A stretch of DNA of 46,800 nt from Pontimonas sp964350865 (GCA_964350865.1 CAYGLJ010000006.1:1-46800); one strand, 5' to 3'. Counted from the stretch's first letter, positions 7,959-16,689 are shown. Numbers and translations are program-made. Notes: generated by a model not told the origin, from the letters alone.

Positions 7959-7990
7959 GCGCGTGCGACCGGGAAATACGAGTGGGGAAT

Positions 7991-8563
7991 CTAGCCCAGA
8001 GCGGTGATCGCGGGCGCCAAAGCCCTAAAAGCTTGACCCCGATGCGAGAGCTCATCCTTCTCCTGCGCACTGAGTTCTGCTGACGTCACAGAGTACCCGT
8101 GGGGAATAAACACGGGGTCATAGCCAAATCCGCCGGAACCCGCCGGATGGTGGGCAAGTGAGCCCTCCCACCGTTTCTCGATGACCACTTCTCCCCCGGC
8201 ATGGACGAGGGCTGCAGCACAGACAAACGCCGCGGCGCGATCCTCCACTCCTGCCATTTCCCCCAAAACTTTTGCCGTGTTATCCGCATCCAGCCCCGTC
8301 TCGGCATAGCGCGCAGAGAAAATCCCTGGTCGACCCTCCAGCGCACGCACTTCGAGTCCGGAGTCATCGGCGATGGAGGGTTGGCCTGTGGCCTGAAACG
8401 CGGAGCGCGCCTTGATCAGTGCGTTGGCCGAAAAAGTGTCTCCGTCTTCGACTGGCGAGTCTTCCGGTGAGGGCTCCAGCACAATTCCTGGTATCAGATC
8501 CTCAAGAATTCTCTGCAACTCCAGGACTTTGTGGGCGTTTTTTGTGCCCACCACGATGCGCAT
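7991..8563 (-). CDS. rdgB: XTP/dITP diphosphatase (non-canonical purine NTPase)
   Basis: 190 aa, Ham1/RdgB family. It hydrolyses dITP, XTP and ITP to monophosphates, keeping deaminated purines out of nucleic acids. Motifs are VVGTKNAHKV at the N-terminus (SxNxxK-like nucleotide site), IADDSGLEVRALEGRPGIFSARYA, and GSGGFGYDPVFIP, with the specificity residues SHRGQA near the C-terminus. It starts 2 nt after the rph stop, so it is the last gene of murL-murD2-rph-rdgB. The rph-rdgB pairing is conserved in Actinobacteria (Rv1340-Rv1341 in M. tuberculosis). Confidence 0.95.
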   Translation of the reverse strand: MRIVVGTKNAHKVLELQRILEDLIPGIVLEPSPEDSPVEDGDTFSANALIKARSAFQATGQPSIADDSGLEVRALEGRPGIFSARYAETGLDADNTAKVLGEMAGVEDRAAAFVCAAALVHAGGEVVIEKRWEGSLAHHPAGSGGFGYDPVFIPHGYSVTSAELSAQEKDELSHRGQAFRALAPAITALG

Positions 8564-8565
8564 GC

Positions 8566-9294
8566 TCAGGAAGCCCCGAGAGCTTCGCGCTGAATCCTGG
8601 CAAGCTCCGTGGTGCCGGCAAGCGCCAAATCCAACAAACGATCCAGCTCCGCACGCTCAAAAGGCGTTCCCTCCGCGGTTCCCTGGACCTCCACAAAAGA
8701 CCCACGACCGGTGACCACCACGTTCATGTCCGTATCGGCCGAAACATCTTCGACGTAAGCGAGGTCCAGCAGCGGCGTCCCGTCAACAATGCCCACACTG
8801 ATCGCCGCCACAGAGTCACGCAAGGGGGCGGCAGATTTTTTCACGTGGCCGTGCTCGATGGCCCAGCTCAGCGAGTCCGCCAGCGCCACATAGGCCCCGG
8901 TAATGGCAGCAGTCCTGGTGCCGCCATCGGCTTGCAGCACATCACAGTCGATGACGATGGTGTTCTCGCCCAGTTGGTTGAGGTCAATGATTCCGCGCAG
9001 TGATCGCCCGATCAGCCGAGAAATCTCGTGGGTGCGACCGCCGATCTTGCCTTTGACCGACTCGCGGTCCATGCGGTCATTCGTAGACCGGGGAAGCATG
9101 CCGTATTCGGCGGTGACCCACCCGCGACCTTTGCCACTCAACCAGCGCGGAACGCCGGGGGTGAAGGAGGCGGTGCACAGAACTTTGGTGTTACCGAACG
9201 AAATCAGCGCGCTCCCCTCGGCTTGCTCACTCCAGCCCCGCTCTATCGTCACGGGGCGAAGCTCACTGGCAAGTCGGCCATCAGCGCGGGTCAT
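8566..9294 (-). CDS. rph: ribonuclease PH
   Basis: 242 aa, normal length. It is a phosphorolytic 3'-5' exoribonuclease that trims tRNA 3' ends. Visible landmarks are RADGR at the N-terminus, GNTKVLCTASF, the RNA-binding stretch around AEYGMLPRSTNDRM, GGRTHEISRLIGRSLR, IDCDVLQADGGTRTAAITGA and VDGTPLLDLAYVEDVSADTDMNVV. Its ATG overlaps the murD2 stop as ATGA, implying translational coupling to the peptidoglycan gene upstream. Confidence 0.96.
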   Translation of the reverse strand: MTRADGRLASELRPVTIERGWSEQAEGSALISFGNTKVLCTASFTPGVPRWLSGKGRGWVTAEYGMLPRSTNDRMDRESVKGKIGGRTHEISRLIGRSLRGIIDLNQLGENTIVIDCDVLQADGGTRTAAITGAYVALADSLSWAIEHGHVKKSAAPLRDSVAAISVGIVDGTPLLDLAYVEDVSADTDMNVVVTGRGSFVEVQGTAEGTPFERAELDRLLDLALAGTTELARIQREALGAS

Positions 9295-10715
9295 GGGTTC
9301 TCCTTGCGGGTGTTCTCAATGTGGGAGCGGAAATCTTCCGCCCGGTGTTGGTAATCACGGTACTGGCCAAAGCTCGGCGCTGCGGGCGAGAGCAGCACAT
9401 AGTCTCCCGGTTTCGCGAGCTCGCGGGCCCTTGCAACAGCGGTTTCCATATCGGGAACCTCTTCGAGGTGAACCGCTGCTGCATCGCCGGAGCGCTCGAG
9501 GGCATCACGGAACAGCCCCAACAATTTCTGACCACTGGCGGGCAACCCGAGGATGTGGCGTGGCTTCGAGGCGACAACCTGATCGACCAGGGGCTGGTAG
9601 TCCACTCCCCGATCCTGTCCTCCGACAATCCAGACCATGCCCGGGGAGGACAGGGATCGCAACGCTGCAGCACCCGCCTGGGGGTTCGTCGCCAGCGAGT
9701 CATTGATGAAGACCACGCCACTGGGGTCGGTGATTTTCTCCAGGCGATGCGACAGGCCCTGAAAACCGCTGAGAACCGATTCAAGAGAACTCATCGTCAG
9801 ATGTCCGGTAGCCGAGGCGATGGCACTGGCCAAGAGCATGTTCTGGTGGTTGTGACGCCCCACAATGCTGGAGGAGGCGGTGTGGAATAGCTTCTCGTCT
9901 CCCCGACAGAGCCAAGACTCATCGCCGTCAGGCTCCAGGTGCCACTCGTGGCCCTCTCCCACCCAGGTGATCGCCAGGCCCGGGTGCCGGGTCTCTAGTT
10001 CCTCGCGCAGGATGGGATCATCCGCGTTGGCGACGACCCGCTCAGGTCCGTGCGCCACGATGCTGAGTTTGTCCCGGTAGTAGGTGTCACAGTCTCCATG
10101 CCAATCCAGATGCTCGGGGAAGAGAGCTGTGAGACCCACTACTCGTGGTGACACCTCGAGGTAGTGGCACTGGAAACTGGAGAGCTCGACTGCATAAATC
10201 TCCGCTGGCGGAAGACCCAACACAGGAATCCCCATGTTGCCGCCCAGTGCTGCGTCACGACCCGAGCCTTGCAGAAGGGCGTGGACCAGGGTGGTCGTGG
10301 TGGATTTCCCTTTCGACCCGGTGATGCCGACCGTGCGCTCCGCGTTCTCCGCGACAAAGAGAGCGCTGCCCGAGACCAGCGGAATGGAGAGCTCACGAAG
10401 GGATCGGTGAAGCTCGCTCGTGAGCGGAACGCCGGGCGACACAACCGCAATGGCGGCGTTCTGACACTCGGGGGGAAGAGCGCCGTGGTCATCCGCAAGG
10501 TGCAGGGGGATGTCCGGGAAAGCACGCCGAAAAGCCTCGGTGGAGGGACCCTCCCGGCCATCCAGAGCTACAACCTCAGGCGCGGGTGTGAGACCGCCCA
10601 GGCGCGTCGCAACAGCAGTTCCCTCACGACCCACTCCGACAATGAGGACATGCTGGCCGGCGAGATCCGCGAGAGCGGTGGGTGCTTTAGGCAAGGACGC
10701 TTCCCAGTGTTCCAA
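9291..10715 (-). CDS. murD2: MurD-type ligase, probably MurD2 (UDP-MurNAc-L-Ala + L-Glu)
   Basis: 474 aa Mur ligase. It has an N-terminal Rossmann-like domain (HVLIVGVGREGTAVA), the ATP site GITGSKGKSTTTT at ~130-142, GGNMGIPVL, AVELSSFQ, LFPEHLDWHGD, and a C-terminal domain with FINDSLATNP and WIVGGQDRGVDY. All belong to the MurD branch. Ordinary MurD adds D-Glu and sits in the division/cell-wall cluster. This copy instead overlaps murL by 29 nt, the pairing in which MurD2 adds L-Glu to UDP-MurNAc-L-Ala before MurL epimerises it (shown in Xanthomonas). Assignment to L-Glu is by context; sequence alone cannot prove stereospecificity, and it could be the cell's only MurD. It overlaps rph by 4 nt. 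Confidence 0.8.
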   Translation of the reverse strand: MEHWEASLPKAPTALADLAGQHVLIVGVGREGTAVATRLGGLTPAPEVVALDGREGPSTEAFRRAFPDIPLHLADDHGALPPECQNAAIAVVSPGVPLTSELHRSLRELSIPLVSGSALFVAENAERTVGITGSKGKSTTTTLVHALLQGSGRDAALGGNMGIPVLGLPPAEIYAVELSSFQCHYLEVSPRVVGLTALFPEHLDWHGDCDTYYRDKLSIVAHGPERVVANADDPILREELETRHPGLAITWVGEGHEWHLEPDGDESWLCRGDEKLFHTASSSIVGRHNHQNMLLASAIASATGHLTMSSLESVLSGFQGLSHRLEKITDPSGVVFINDSLATNPQAGAAALRSLSSPGMVWIVGGQDRGVDYQPLVDQVVASKPRHILGLPASGQKLLGLFRDALERSGDAAAVHLEEVPDMETAVARARELAKPGDYVLLSPAAPSFGQYRDYQHRAEDFRSHIENTRKENP

Positions 10716-12048
10716 ATGGTGCGGGGAGAGAAATTCGACCCTGTCGCTCCCCGAGAACCTGGACTTCGAGCTCCGGGTGGGGCTTCAACAATTCAGGCAT
10801 CTCCTGGGTGAGAGCACTCACCACCGCACTATGACTCCAGTCGCTCTGGTGGGAAATCCACGTGAAGGCCAACAGCGACTCTGCCTGCTCCCCCACACAC
10901 TCGAAGGGGCGGTGTTCGTGCAACCCCAAGAGAGCTCGGTAACCCTCAACCTGAGTGGGGTTATCCAAAAGATTGTCCGCGAACATTCGCGTGAGGGAAG
11001 TCGAGGGGATAAAGGGGCTGAGAATCAAGAAAATGAAGCGACACTTGTCGCAATCCCCACACCAGCGAGCATCGTCGACCCCCCGCCGAAAGGCTCGGTT
11101 GCAACTGGTGATGACCGGGTGATACTCCGGCAAGGCCGCAAAATAGCGCGCAATCTGGACTTCGCTGTAAGGGCGAAGCAGCGAGAAGTACGCCCCCGCG
11201 GAGAGCCCTGCCTGGGGTCCCAGCATGTCTTGGAGAAGCCCCTCAGCCTCCTCAGACTTTGACCATTGGTGGTTCACCTCATGGCCATCCCATTCGAGCG
11301 TCGCCTCGGAAGCGCTCGCCTCGAGGGACATCACCACGGGCCCTAAACCAATAATGCGAGCTTGGACGAGGGCAATCAACGAGTTCATGGCCGTCACCGG
11401 GACGTGGCCATTGAGGGCTCCTGCCTCATTGAGCTCTAGCAAGCGCACATCAAGATCCCGGGTTGCCGCCAAGACCGGGTGACCCTTAATGCGCCCCACC
11501 CGGTAGATGATCTTGTTGGGGTTCACCGCAAACTGCACCGGGTGCATGCGAGCAGCCGCCAATAATTCAACGGTGACGACCGAGTCTTTTCCCCCGCCAA
11601 TGGGCACAAGGGGGTCACCGGAGGGGGTGAGGTGGTCAGCGTCTGACCAGGGCTCGGCCAGAGCAGCCTCCATAACGATCTCAGGGGAGAGAAGACTCGG
11701 GAACGAGTTGCGATAGGCAAACTCAGCCAGTCCCTCGCGGAGCACTGAGCTTAGGTAGGTCACACCGGCCTGCGTCATTCCCTCCACAGCGATGACATAG
11801 CGAGCAGGGGCAGCAACCTTGTAGTAGCTGAGCCCTAAGACAGCGCCCAGGATGATGGCGAGCGAGCGAACCCGGGGCCAATCAACATCGTGTTCAGGCC
11901 GGACCGGAGTAAAACTGATGCGCTCGACAAAGGAGTGAGTTTTCTCCGGAGAAACCAGCTCGTAGTGGAAGGAAAAACTGAAATCTTCGGCAGAGAATTC
12001 TGCGGACAGGTAGCGAAATTCGGTGTAGGAGGACGGATCGAACACCAT
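10687..12048 (-). CDS. murL: UDP-MurNAc-L-alanyl-L-glutamate epimerase
   Basis: 453 aa from ATG 12048 (FDPSSYTEFRYL start region). Recognised as MurL from the ATP-pyrophosphatase-like loop PIGGGKDS (~149-156), followed by AVNPNKI and MSLEASASE, and the cysteine cluster WCGDCDKCRFIFL (~329-341). MurL uses ATP to invert the terminal L-Glu of UDP-MurNAc-L-Ala-L-Glu to D-Glu, replacing the need for glutamate racemase MurI. It precedes and overlaps murD2. The chosen start has AGGAGAGG upstream; an ATG at 12096 is possible but lacks a ribosome site. A TAGGAT hexamer at 12095-12100 may be the operon -10. The gene sits where actinobacteria usually carry murI, beside rph-rdgB and near pncB. Confidence 0.85.
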   Translation of the reverse strand: MVFDPSSYTEFRYLSAEFSAEDFSFSFHYELVSPEKTHSFVERISFTPVRPEHDVDWPRVRSLAIILGAVLGLSYYKVAAPARYVIAVEGMTQAGVTYLSSVLREGLAEFAYRNSFPSLLSPEIVMEAALAEPWSDADHLTPSGDPLVPIGGGKDSVVTVELLAAARMHPVQFAVNPNKIIYRVGRIKGHPVLAATRDLDVRLLELNEAGALNGHVPVTAMNSLIALVQARIIGLGPVVMSLEASASEATLEWDGHEVNHQWSKSEEAEGLLQDMLGPQAGLSAGAYFSLLRPYSEVQIARYFAALPEYHPVITSCNRAFRRGVDDARWCGDCDKCRFIFLILSPFIPSTSLTRMFADNLLDNPTQVEGYRALLGLHEHRPFECVGEQAESLLAFTWISHQSDWSHSAVVSALTQEMPELLKPHPELEVQVLGERQGRISLPAPFGTLGSVLA

Positions 12049-12123
12049 CGCAGTTCCCACCTCTCCTGATGTCACCTGGCCCAGCAACCCCCTCATCCTA
12101 CGCCCGAGAGGCTGGGGAGCCTG

Positions 12124-13614
12124 CTAGTACTCGCGACGCACAGATTCTTGCTCGAGCACCTGCTCGAGGTCACTCAATCGGTTCAAACCACCCAGAGGCT
12201 TCGAGAGACGATGGTTTCCGCGCAGAGCGTCTCGATTCTGGTGCAGGAAGTTCCAATAGCCAGCGCTCATCGGGCACGCCTTCTCGCCGACTCGAATCGT
12301 CGGCGTGAAGGCACAGGAGCCGCAGTAATTGGTCATGGTGTTGAGGTACGCCCCGCCGGAGGTGTAGGGCTTTGTCGCCACCACACCTCCATCGGCATAC
12401 TGCGACATTCCAATCACGTTCGCCGGCATCACCCAGGGGGTTCCATCGACGAACGCGTCCACAAACCAGTCATTGAGCGCCCGGGGGTTGAATCCTCGCT
12501 GCAGGGCAAAACTGCCGAGCACCATGAGGCGATTGATGTGGTGGGTCCACCCTCTGGTTCGCACCTCATCGAGCACCTGAGATACACAGCGTGATCGAAT
12601 ATCGGAGGCATCGAGCTCACTCCACCATGTCGGCAAGGCTTCCTGGTGTCCCAAATAGTTGGAGTCCACGAAATCTGGACCAAGGTGCCAATACAGGTGC
12701 CACACCCAGTCCCGCCACCCCATGACCTGACGGATGAAGCCCTCTGCGCTGGCAAGTTCCACCTCGCCGCGCTGATACGAGGCCTCTACTCGAGTGACCA
12801 CTTCCCGGGGATCGAGTAACCCGAGATTCATCGCAGGGCTCAGCAGCGAGTGAGACATTGCCCAATCTCCCTGCATAGCCGCATCCTCGTGGGGGCCAAA
12901 GGTGGCGAGCCGGGTAGTCACAAAGTGCTCGAGAGCCTCCAGGGCTTCCGCTCGGGTAGCGGGGAAGAGCCTCGGTCCATCTGCGCCGAGGAAGCGAACC
13001 TCACCGGATGCTTCTAACTCATCGAGATATTCGCGGACTTCCCGGTCAATCTCGTCCTCCACCGGATACCAGGGGGCTGTGACCCCCAAGGTTTCCTGGC
13101 CCTTCGGTGGTGGTTCCCGATTGTCGTGGTCAAAGTTGAACTGCCCGCCCTCTGGCTCTGGCTCCCCCGCGGCGCCAGGAACCATCAGAATTCCGGTTTC
13201 GCGACGCTGGTGGCGATAGAAATTCTCCATCAGGAGACGCTTCGGCTGGGCGGAGGCCCACCGCCCAAACTCTTCCTCGCTTGCTACAAACCCCCGAGAG
13301 GGAAGCACCTCGAGGGTGGCGCTTGCACCGAGATCTTCCACTAAGGCTCGTAACCCCCAGGAGGTGGGGTTGACCACGCTGGCATCCACACCATCGAGCA
13401 CCTCGTGGTAGGTCTCGCCTCGCCTCACCTCTGCCCGTGAGCCGAGTTCCGCCGCCCGGTGGCGCACTGCCGAGAGAATCAGGTGCGCTTTCTGGCGGTG
13501 ATATCGACGCCGTCGAAAAGGTCCGAGAACTTCGGGGATGACCACGTTCTGGTCCTCCACAAAATGCGGACCCAGTTGGTCCGCAAAAAGGATGCGGGGA
13601 ATGCTCGTGGACAT
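12124..13614 (-). CDS. FeS-type photolyase/cryptochrome (PhrB-like (6-4) photolyase)
   Basis: 496 aa. It belongs to the photolyase-related FeS-BCP family: N-terminal antenna domain (RILFADQLGPHF), helical FAD domain (WAMSHSLLSPAMNLGLLDPREV, RDWVWHLYW, HHINRLMVLGSFAL, YADGGVVATKPYTSGGAYLNTM). Four cysteines expected to hold a [4Fe-4S] cluster are present: one in SRCVSQVLDEV, two in YCGSC, one in EKACPMSAGYWNF. The best-known member, Agrobacterium PhrB, repairs (6-4) photoproducts with FAD, a lumazine antenna and the FeS cluster. It is divergent from pncB with a 44-bp gap, and its start looks leaderless. It fits a sunlit habitat, but the substrate is inferred from family. Confidence 0.88.
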   Translation of the reverse strand: MSTSIPRILFADQLGPHFVEDQNVVIPEVLGPFRRRRYHRQKAHLILSAVRHRAAELGSRAEVRRGETYHEVLDGVDASVVNPTSWGLRALVEDLGASATLEVLPSRGFVASEEEFGRWASAQPKRLLMENFYRHQRRETGILMVPGAAGEPEPEGGQFNFDHDNREPPPKGQETLGVTAPWYPVEDEIDREVREYLDELEASGEVRFLGADGPRLFPATRAEALEALEHFVTTRLATFGPHEDAAMQGDWAMSHSLLSPAMNLGLLDPREVVTRVEASYQRGEVELASAEGFIRQVMGWRDWVWHLYWHLGPDFVDSNYLGHQEALPTWWSELDASDIRSRCVSQVLDEVRTRGWTHHINRLMVLGSFALQRGFNPRALNDWFVDAFVDGTPWVMPANVIGMSQYADGGVVATKPYTSGGAYLNTMTNYCGSCAFTPTIRVGEKACPMSAGYWNFLHQNRDALRGNHRLSKPLGGLNRLSDLEQVLEQESVRREY

Positions 13615-13658
13615 TGTCGCCAGTGTAGGAGTAAACCCTGAAGGGTAGGCTCTTTCCC
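13615..13658. promoter_or_regulatory. divergent leaderless promoters, photolyase / pncB
   Basis: The 44-bp gap holds two outward -10 boxes. TACACT on the minus strand (13622-13627) ends 7 nt before the photolyase ATG. TAGGCT on the plus strand (13646-13651) ends 7 nt before the pncB GTG. That spacing puts each transcription start at the start codon. No Shine-Dalgarno is visible for the photolyase gene; a GAAGGG lies upstream of the pncB -10, too far to serve. Confidence 0.6.
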
Positions 13659-14951
13659 GTGTCGACAGCCCTGCTCACGGATCACTACGAGCTGACCATG
13701 GTGGATGCCGCCCGCAAGTCAGGGCGGGGCGACCGGGGAGCCGTTTTCGAGGTCTTCGCCAGGCACTTGCCGCCCGGACGCCGCTATGGCGTTGTCGCGG
13801 GCACCGCGCGCCTGCTCGACGCTATCGCCGAGTTCCGGTTTGGACCAGAAGAGCTCAGTTTCCTGAAAGCCCACACCATTGTCTCCAGCGACACTCTCGA
13901 CTGGCTCGAGTCTTATCGCTTCAGCGGGACCATTCGCGGCTATGCCGAGGGTGAACTGTATTTCCCCGGCTCCCCCATCCTCAGCGTGGAGGGAGAATTT
14001 CAAGAAGCAGTGGTGCTGGAAACACTCATCCTGAGCGTGCTGAACTACGACACTGCTGTGGCCAGTGCCGCCAGTCGCATGGTCCAAGCGGCCGACTCGC
14101 GCCCGCTCATTGAAATGGGGGCGAGGCGCGCAAGCGAGCGAAGCGCGGTTGCCGCGGCACGAGCGGCTTACATTGCCGGATTCGATGCCACCAGCAACTT
14201 AGAAGCTGGTCGCAGCTATGGGATCCCCACCAGAGGAACCGCAGCCCACTCCTTCACCCTGGTCCACGACTCCGAGGAGGAAGCTTTCCAGGCGCAAATC
14301 GCGTCCATGGGAACGGGGACAACCCTCCTCATTGACACCTATGACATCGAAGCGGGAGTCGCTACCGCCGTGAAGGTTGCCGGAACCAAGCTCGGCGCCG
14401 TCCGCATTGACTCGGGTGATTTGCCGGTGGTGGTGCGCTCGGTGCGAGAGCAATTAGATTCTCTCGGCGCCACTGCAACGAAAATTGTGGTCACCAACGA
14501 CCTTAACGAACACACCATTGCAGGCCTTCGAGGAGCACCCGTGGACGTGTTTGGCGTCGGAACCAGTGTGGTGACGGGGTCGGGAGCCCCCGCAGTGGGC
14601 CTCGTCTACAAACTCGTGGCGAGAACCTCCGATGATGGCGAGTTTGTGCCGGTAGCCAAGCGCAGCTCTCACAAAGGAAACCCGGGAGGGAGAAAGAGCG
14701 CGTTCCGAGCAATGGATGGGGGCATCGCCAGCGAAGAAATTGTCAGTGCCGATCCTTCCTACCAACCACCATCTGGCGCTCGCGCTCTTCTCACGACTCT
14801 GATGGAGAACGGTGAACTGGTTGACTCGATGAGCCCAGAGGGAGCCGTGGAGGCCGCCCGCAAGCATCACCGTCTAGCGTTGGCTGACATGCCCGCTTCC
14901 GCGTTCTCACTGAGCTCCGGAGAACCCGCCATTCCCACTCGAGTGCTCTAG
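13659..14951 (+). CDS. pncB: nicotinate phosphoribosyltransferase
   Basis: 430 aa. It converts nicotinate, PRPP and ATP to nicotinate mononucleotide in NAD salvage (Preiss-Handler route). Landmarks are LLTDHYELTMVDAA at the N-terminus, FEVFARHLPPGRRYGVVAG, EMGARRASER, GIPTRGTAAHSF (containing the likely phosphorylatable His), IDTYDIEAGV, VRIDSGDL, VTNDLNEHTIAGL and FGVGTSVVTGSGAP. The GTG start at 13659 is supported by the N-terminal family match and by the -10 placed 7 nt upstream. The neighbourhood of pncB and rph-rdgB is also seen in M. tuberculosis (Rv1330c to Rv1341). Confidence 0.95.
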   Translation: MSTALLTDHYELTMVDAARKSGRGDRGAVFEVFARHLPPGRRYGVVAGTARLLDAIAEFRFGPEELSFLKAHTIVSSDTLDWLESYRFSGTIRGYAEGELYFPGSPILSVEGEFQEAVVLETLILSVLNYDTAVASAASRMVQAADSRPLIEMGARRASERSAVAAARAAYIAGFDATSNLEAGRSYGIPTRGTAAHSFTLVHDSEEEAFQAQIASMGTGTTLLIDTYDIEAGVATAVKVAGTKLGAVRIDSGDLPVVVRSVREQLDSLGATATKIVVTNDLNEHTIAGLRGAPVDVFGVGTSVVTGSGAPAVGLVYKLVARTSDDGEFVPVAKRSSHKGNPGGRKSAFRAMDGGIASEEIVSADPSYQPPSGARALLTTLMENGELVDSMSPEGAVEAARKHHRLALADMPASAFSLSSGEPAIPTRVL

Positions 14952-14962
14952 GCCTGCCCGGT

Positions 14963-14968
14963 TACCAT
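14963..14968 (+). promoter_or_regulatory. leaderless promoter of the DUF3039 gene (-10)
   Basis: TACCAT followed by 6 nt and then the ATG at 14975, which places transcription start at the start codon. The AGGG between them is too close to the ATG to be a normal ribosome binding site. Confidence 0.6.
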
Positions 14969-14974
14969 AGGGGC

Positions 14975-15232
14975 ATGGCAGCAGACACAGAGGGCACCAC
15001 TGACGTCCTCGATCGGGAACTAGAGAAACTCCTTGCCGAGGAGCAGGTCGAGGATGGCGATCACGACCGCTACTCGCACTACGTCAAGAAGGACAAAATT
15101 CTCAAGAGTGCGCTCTCGGGCAAACCCGTTATTGCCCTCTGCGGCAAAGTGTGGGTCCCCGGTCGAGACCCTGAGAAGTTCCCCGTGTGTCCCACCTGCA
15201 AAGACATTTACGAAAAGCTTCGCGACGAATAG
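14975..15232 (+). CDS. DUF3039 protein
   Basis: 85-residue cytoplasmic protein of the actinobacterial DUF3039 family. It has an acidic N-terminal half (LDRELEKLLAEEQVEDGDHDRYSHYVKKDKI) and a C-terminal half with ALCGKVWVPGRDP and FPVCPTCKDIYEKL. The three cysteines (CGK, CPTC) suggest a metal-binding or structural site. The function is unknown to me. It lies 23 nt after pncB in the same direction but appears to have its own -10 box. It is convergent with the HtrA gene, with no intervening base between the two 3' ends and hence no space for a separate terminator. Confidence 0.88.
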   Translation: MAADTEGTTDVLDRELEKLLAEEQVEDGDHDRYSHYVKKDKILKSALSGKPVIALCGKVWVPGRDPEKFPVCPTCKDIYEKLRDE

Positions 15233-16603
15233 CTAGAGGTCCCCGAGCGTCACTTCCACCGTGTAGCTGTTGCCGGAGCGAACGTAGGTCAGGGTCGCAT
15301 CCGACCCTCCGGGCAACACACGAACCTGAGCGGTCAGATCAATCCTGTTGGTCACCGGGAGCCCGTTGAACCGTGTGACCACGTCTCCCGCGCGAATTCC
15401 CGCTCGATCAGCAGCACCCCCGGGGGTAACACTGTCGATGTAGGCGCCGGTCACCGTGGCGGATGCCACCGAACTGGCGTCGGTGACCAGCGCACCCAAC
15501 AAGCCGTGGCTAGCGGTACCAAACTCCATCAGCTCGGTGGCAACGCGAAGAGCAAAGTTAGAGGGGATGGCAAAGCCCAACCCGATACTTCCCGAGCCCT
15601 GTCCACCGGTCGAGGCTATGGCCACGTTCACGCCGATCAGCTCTCCCGAAGTGTTGAGTAGTGCACCCCCCGAATTACCAGGATTAATGGAGGCATCAGT
15701 TTGGATGACGGGGAGAGAAATGGTCTGCCCAATCGAGACGCCACCGGGCAGGTCAAAGTCGAACTGTCCGTCTTCTTCACCCGGAGCGCTCGAAGCTCCG
15801 ACAGTGATGCTGCGGTTGATCGCGGAGACAATTCCGCTGGTCACCGTCCCCGGGAGCCCCAGAGGCGCTCCGATGGCGATGGTCTCATCCCCCACGTTCA
15901 GCGCGTCAGAGTCACCGATTGCCATCACCCGGAAAGGTCCGTCGTCGTCAATTTTCAGAACAGCAATGTCAGAGAGTATGTCTCGTCCCACCACCGAGGC
16001 ACCCAAGAGGCGCCCGTCGGAGGTAGTGACCCGAAGAGCGGGCTCCTCGGTGCCGATGGAGACCACGTGAGCGTTAGTCATCACGTGCCCGTCCTCCGAG
16101 ATGATGACGCCAGAGCCGCTTCCAGCGCCTTGCGCTCCTGCGACCTCAATGGTCACAACAGAGGGCATCGCGGTCGCAGCCACGGCGGTAATCTCACTCG
16201 CGCTGGCTGGAGCGTTGACGGTAATTGTCTGGGGGCTTTGAACCCCTGGGGAAACCAACCCCCTGGACGATAGATTCCAAATCGCAAATGCTCCGCCGGC
16301 TGTTCCTCCTAGCAAGCCCCCTACGAGCAGGGCGGCGGTCACAAACACACCAAGCGTCCGAGCACGCTTCTTGTCGGCTTCTCTCGCTCGAGCTTGGGCC
16401 CGCGTATAGCTGTCAGAAATCCCTGCATAGACGGACGGGTCAAACGGTGACACCGGCGCAGGTGGCGGAGTCGCGGTGGATGAAGCGCTAGCGCTTGGCT
16501 CCTCAGGGGCAGCCGCTTCCGCCACAACCGTGCTGTCTGCTTCCGTCTCGGGAGCCGAAACGGCAGAGTCGCTGTTGTCCGCGGTGGGATCAGTCTGCGC
16601 CAC
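15233..16603 (-). CDS. HtrA/DegP-like serine protease with PDZ domain
   Basis: 456 aa. It has a cytoplasmic N-terminal part rich in Ala/Pro/Ser and acidic residues (1-~80), one membrane segment at ~84-108, an extracytoplasmic trypsin-like domain and a PDZ domain at ~360-450. The catalytic triad is visible: His179 in TNAHVV, Asp212 in SDIAVLKID and Ser311 in NPGNSGGALLN. Like mycobacterial PepD/HtrA it probably degrades or refolds damaged envelope proteins. GTG start at 16603 with AGGAAGGA upstream. A TATCGT hexamer at 16671-16676 could be the promoter. It lies downstream of the secreted PKD-like protein and the lipoprotein on the same strand, so envelope-related co-expression is plausible. 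Confidence 0.93.
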   Translation of the reverse strand: MAQTDPTADNSDSAVSAPETEADSTVVAEAAAPEEPSASASSTATPPPAPVSPFDPSVYAGISDSYTRAQARAREADKKRARTLGVFVTAALLVGGLLGGTAGGAFAIWNLSSRGLVSPGVQSPQTITVNAPASASEITAVAATAMPSVVTIEVAGAQGAGSGSGVIISEDGHVMTNAHVVSIGTEEPALRVTTSDGRLLGASVVGRDILSDIAVLKIDDDGPFRVMAIGDSDALNVGDETIAIGAPLGLPGTVTSGIVSAINRSITVGASSAPGEEDGQFDFDLPGGVSIGQTISLPVIQTDASINPGNSGGALLNTSGELIGVNVAIASTGGQGSGSIGLGFAIPSNFALRVATELMEFGTASHGLLGALVTDASSVASATVTGAYIDSVTPGGAADRAGIRAGDVVTRFNGLPVTNRIDLTAQVRVLPGGSDATLTYVRSGNSYTVEVTLGDL

Positions 16604-16689
16604 GTCTCATATCCTTCCTGAGAGCCCCAGTGTGGGAGAGAAACCTGAACGAACCCCTCAGCAACCCCTAACGATACCTGGAGACTTCC

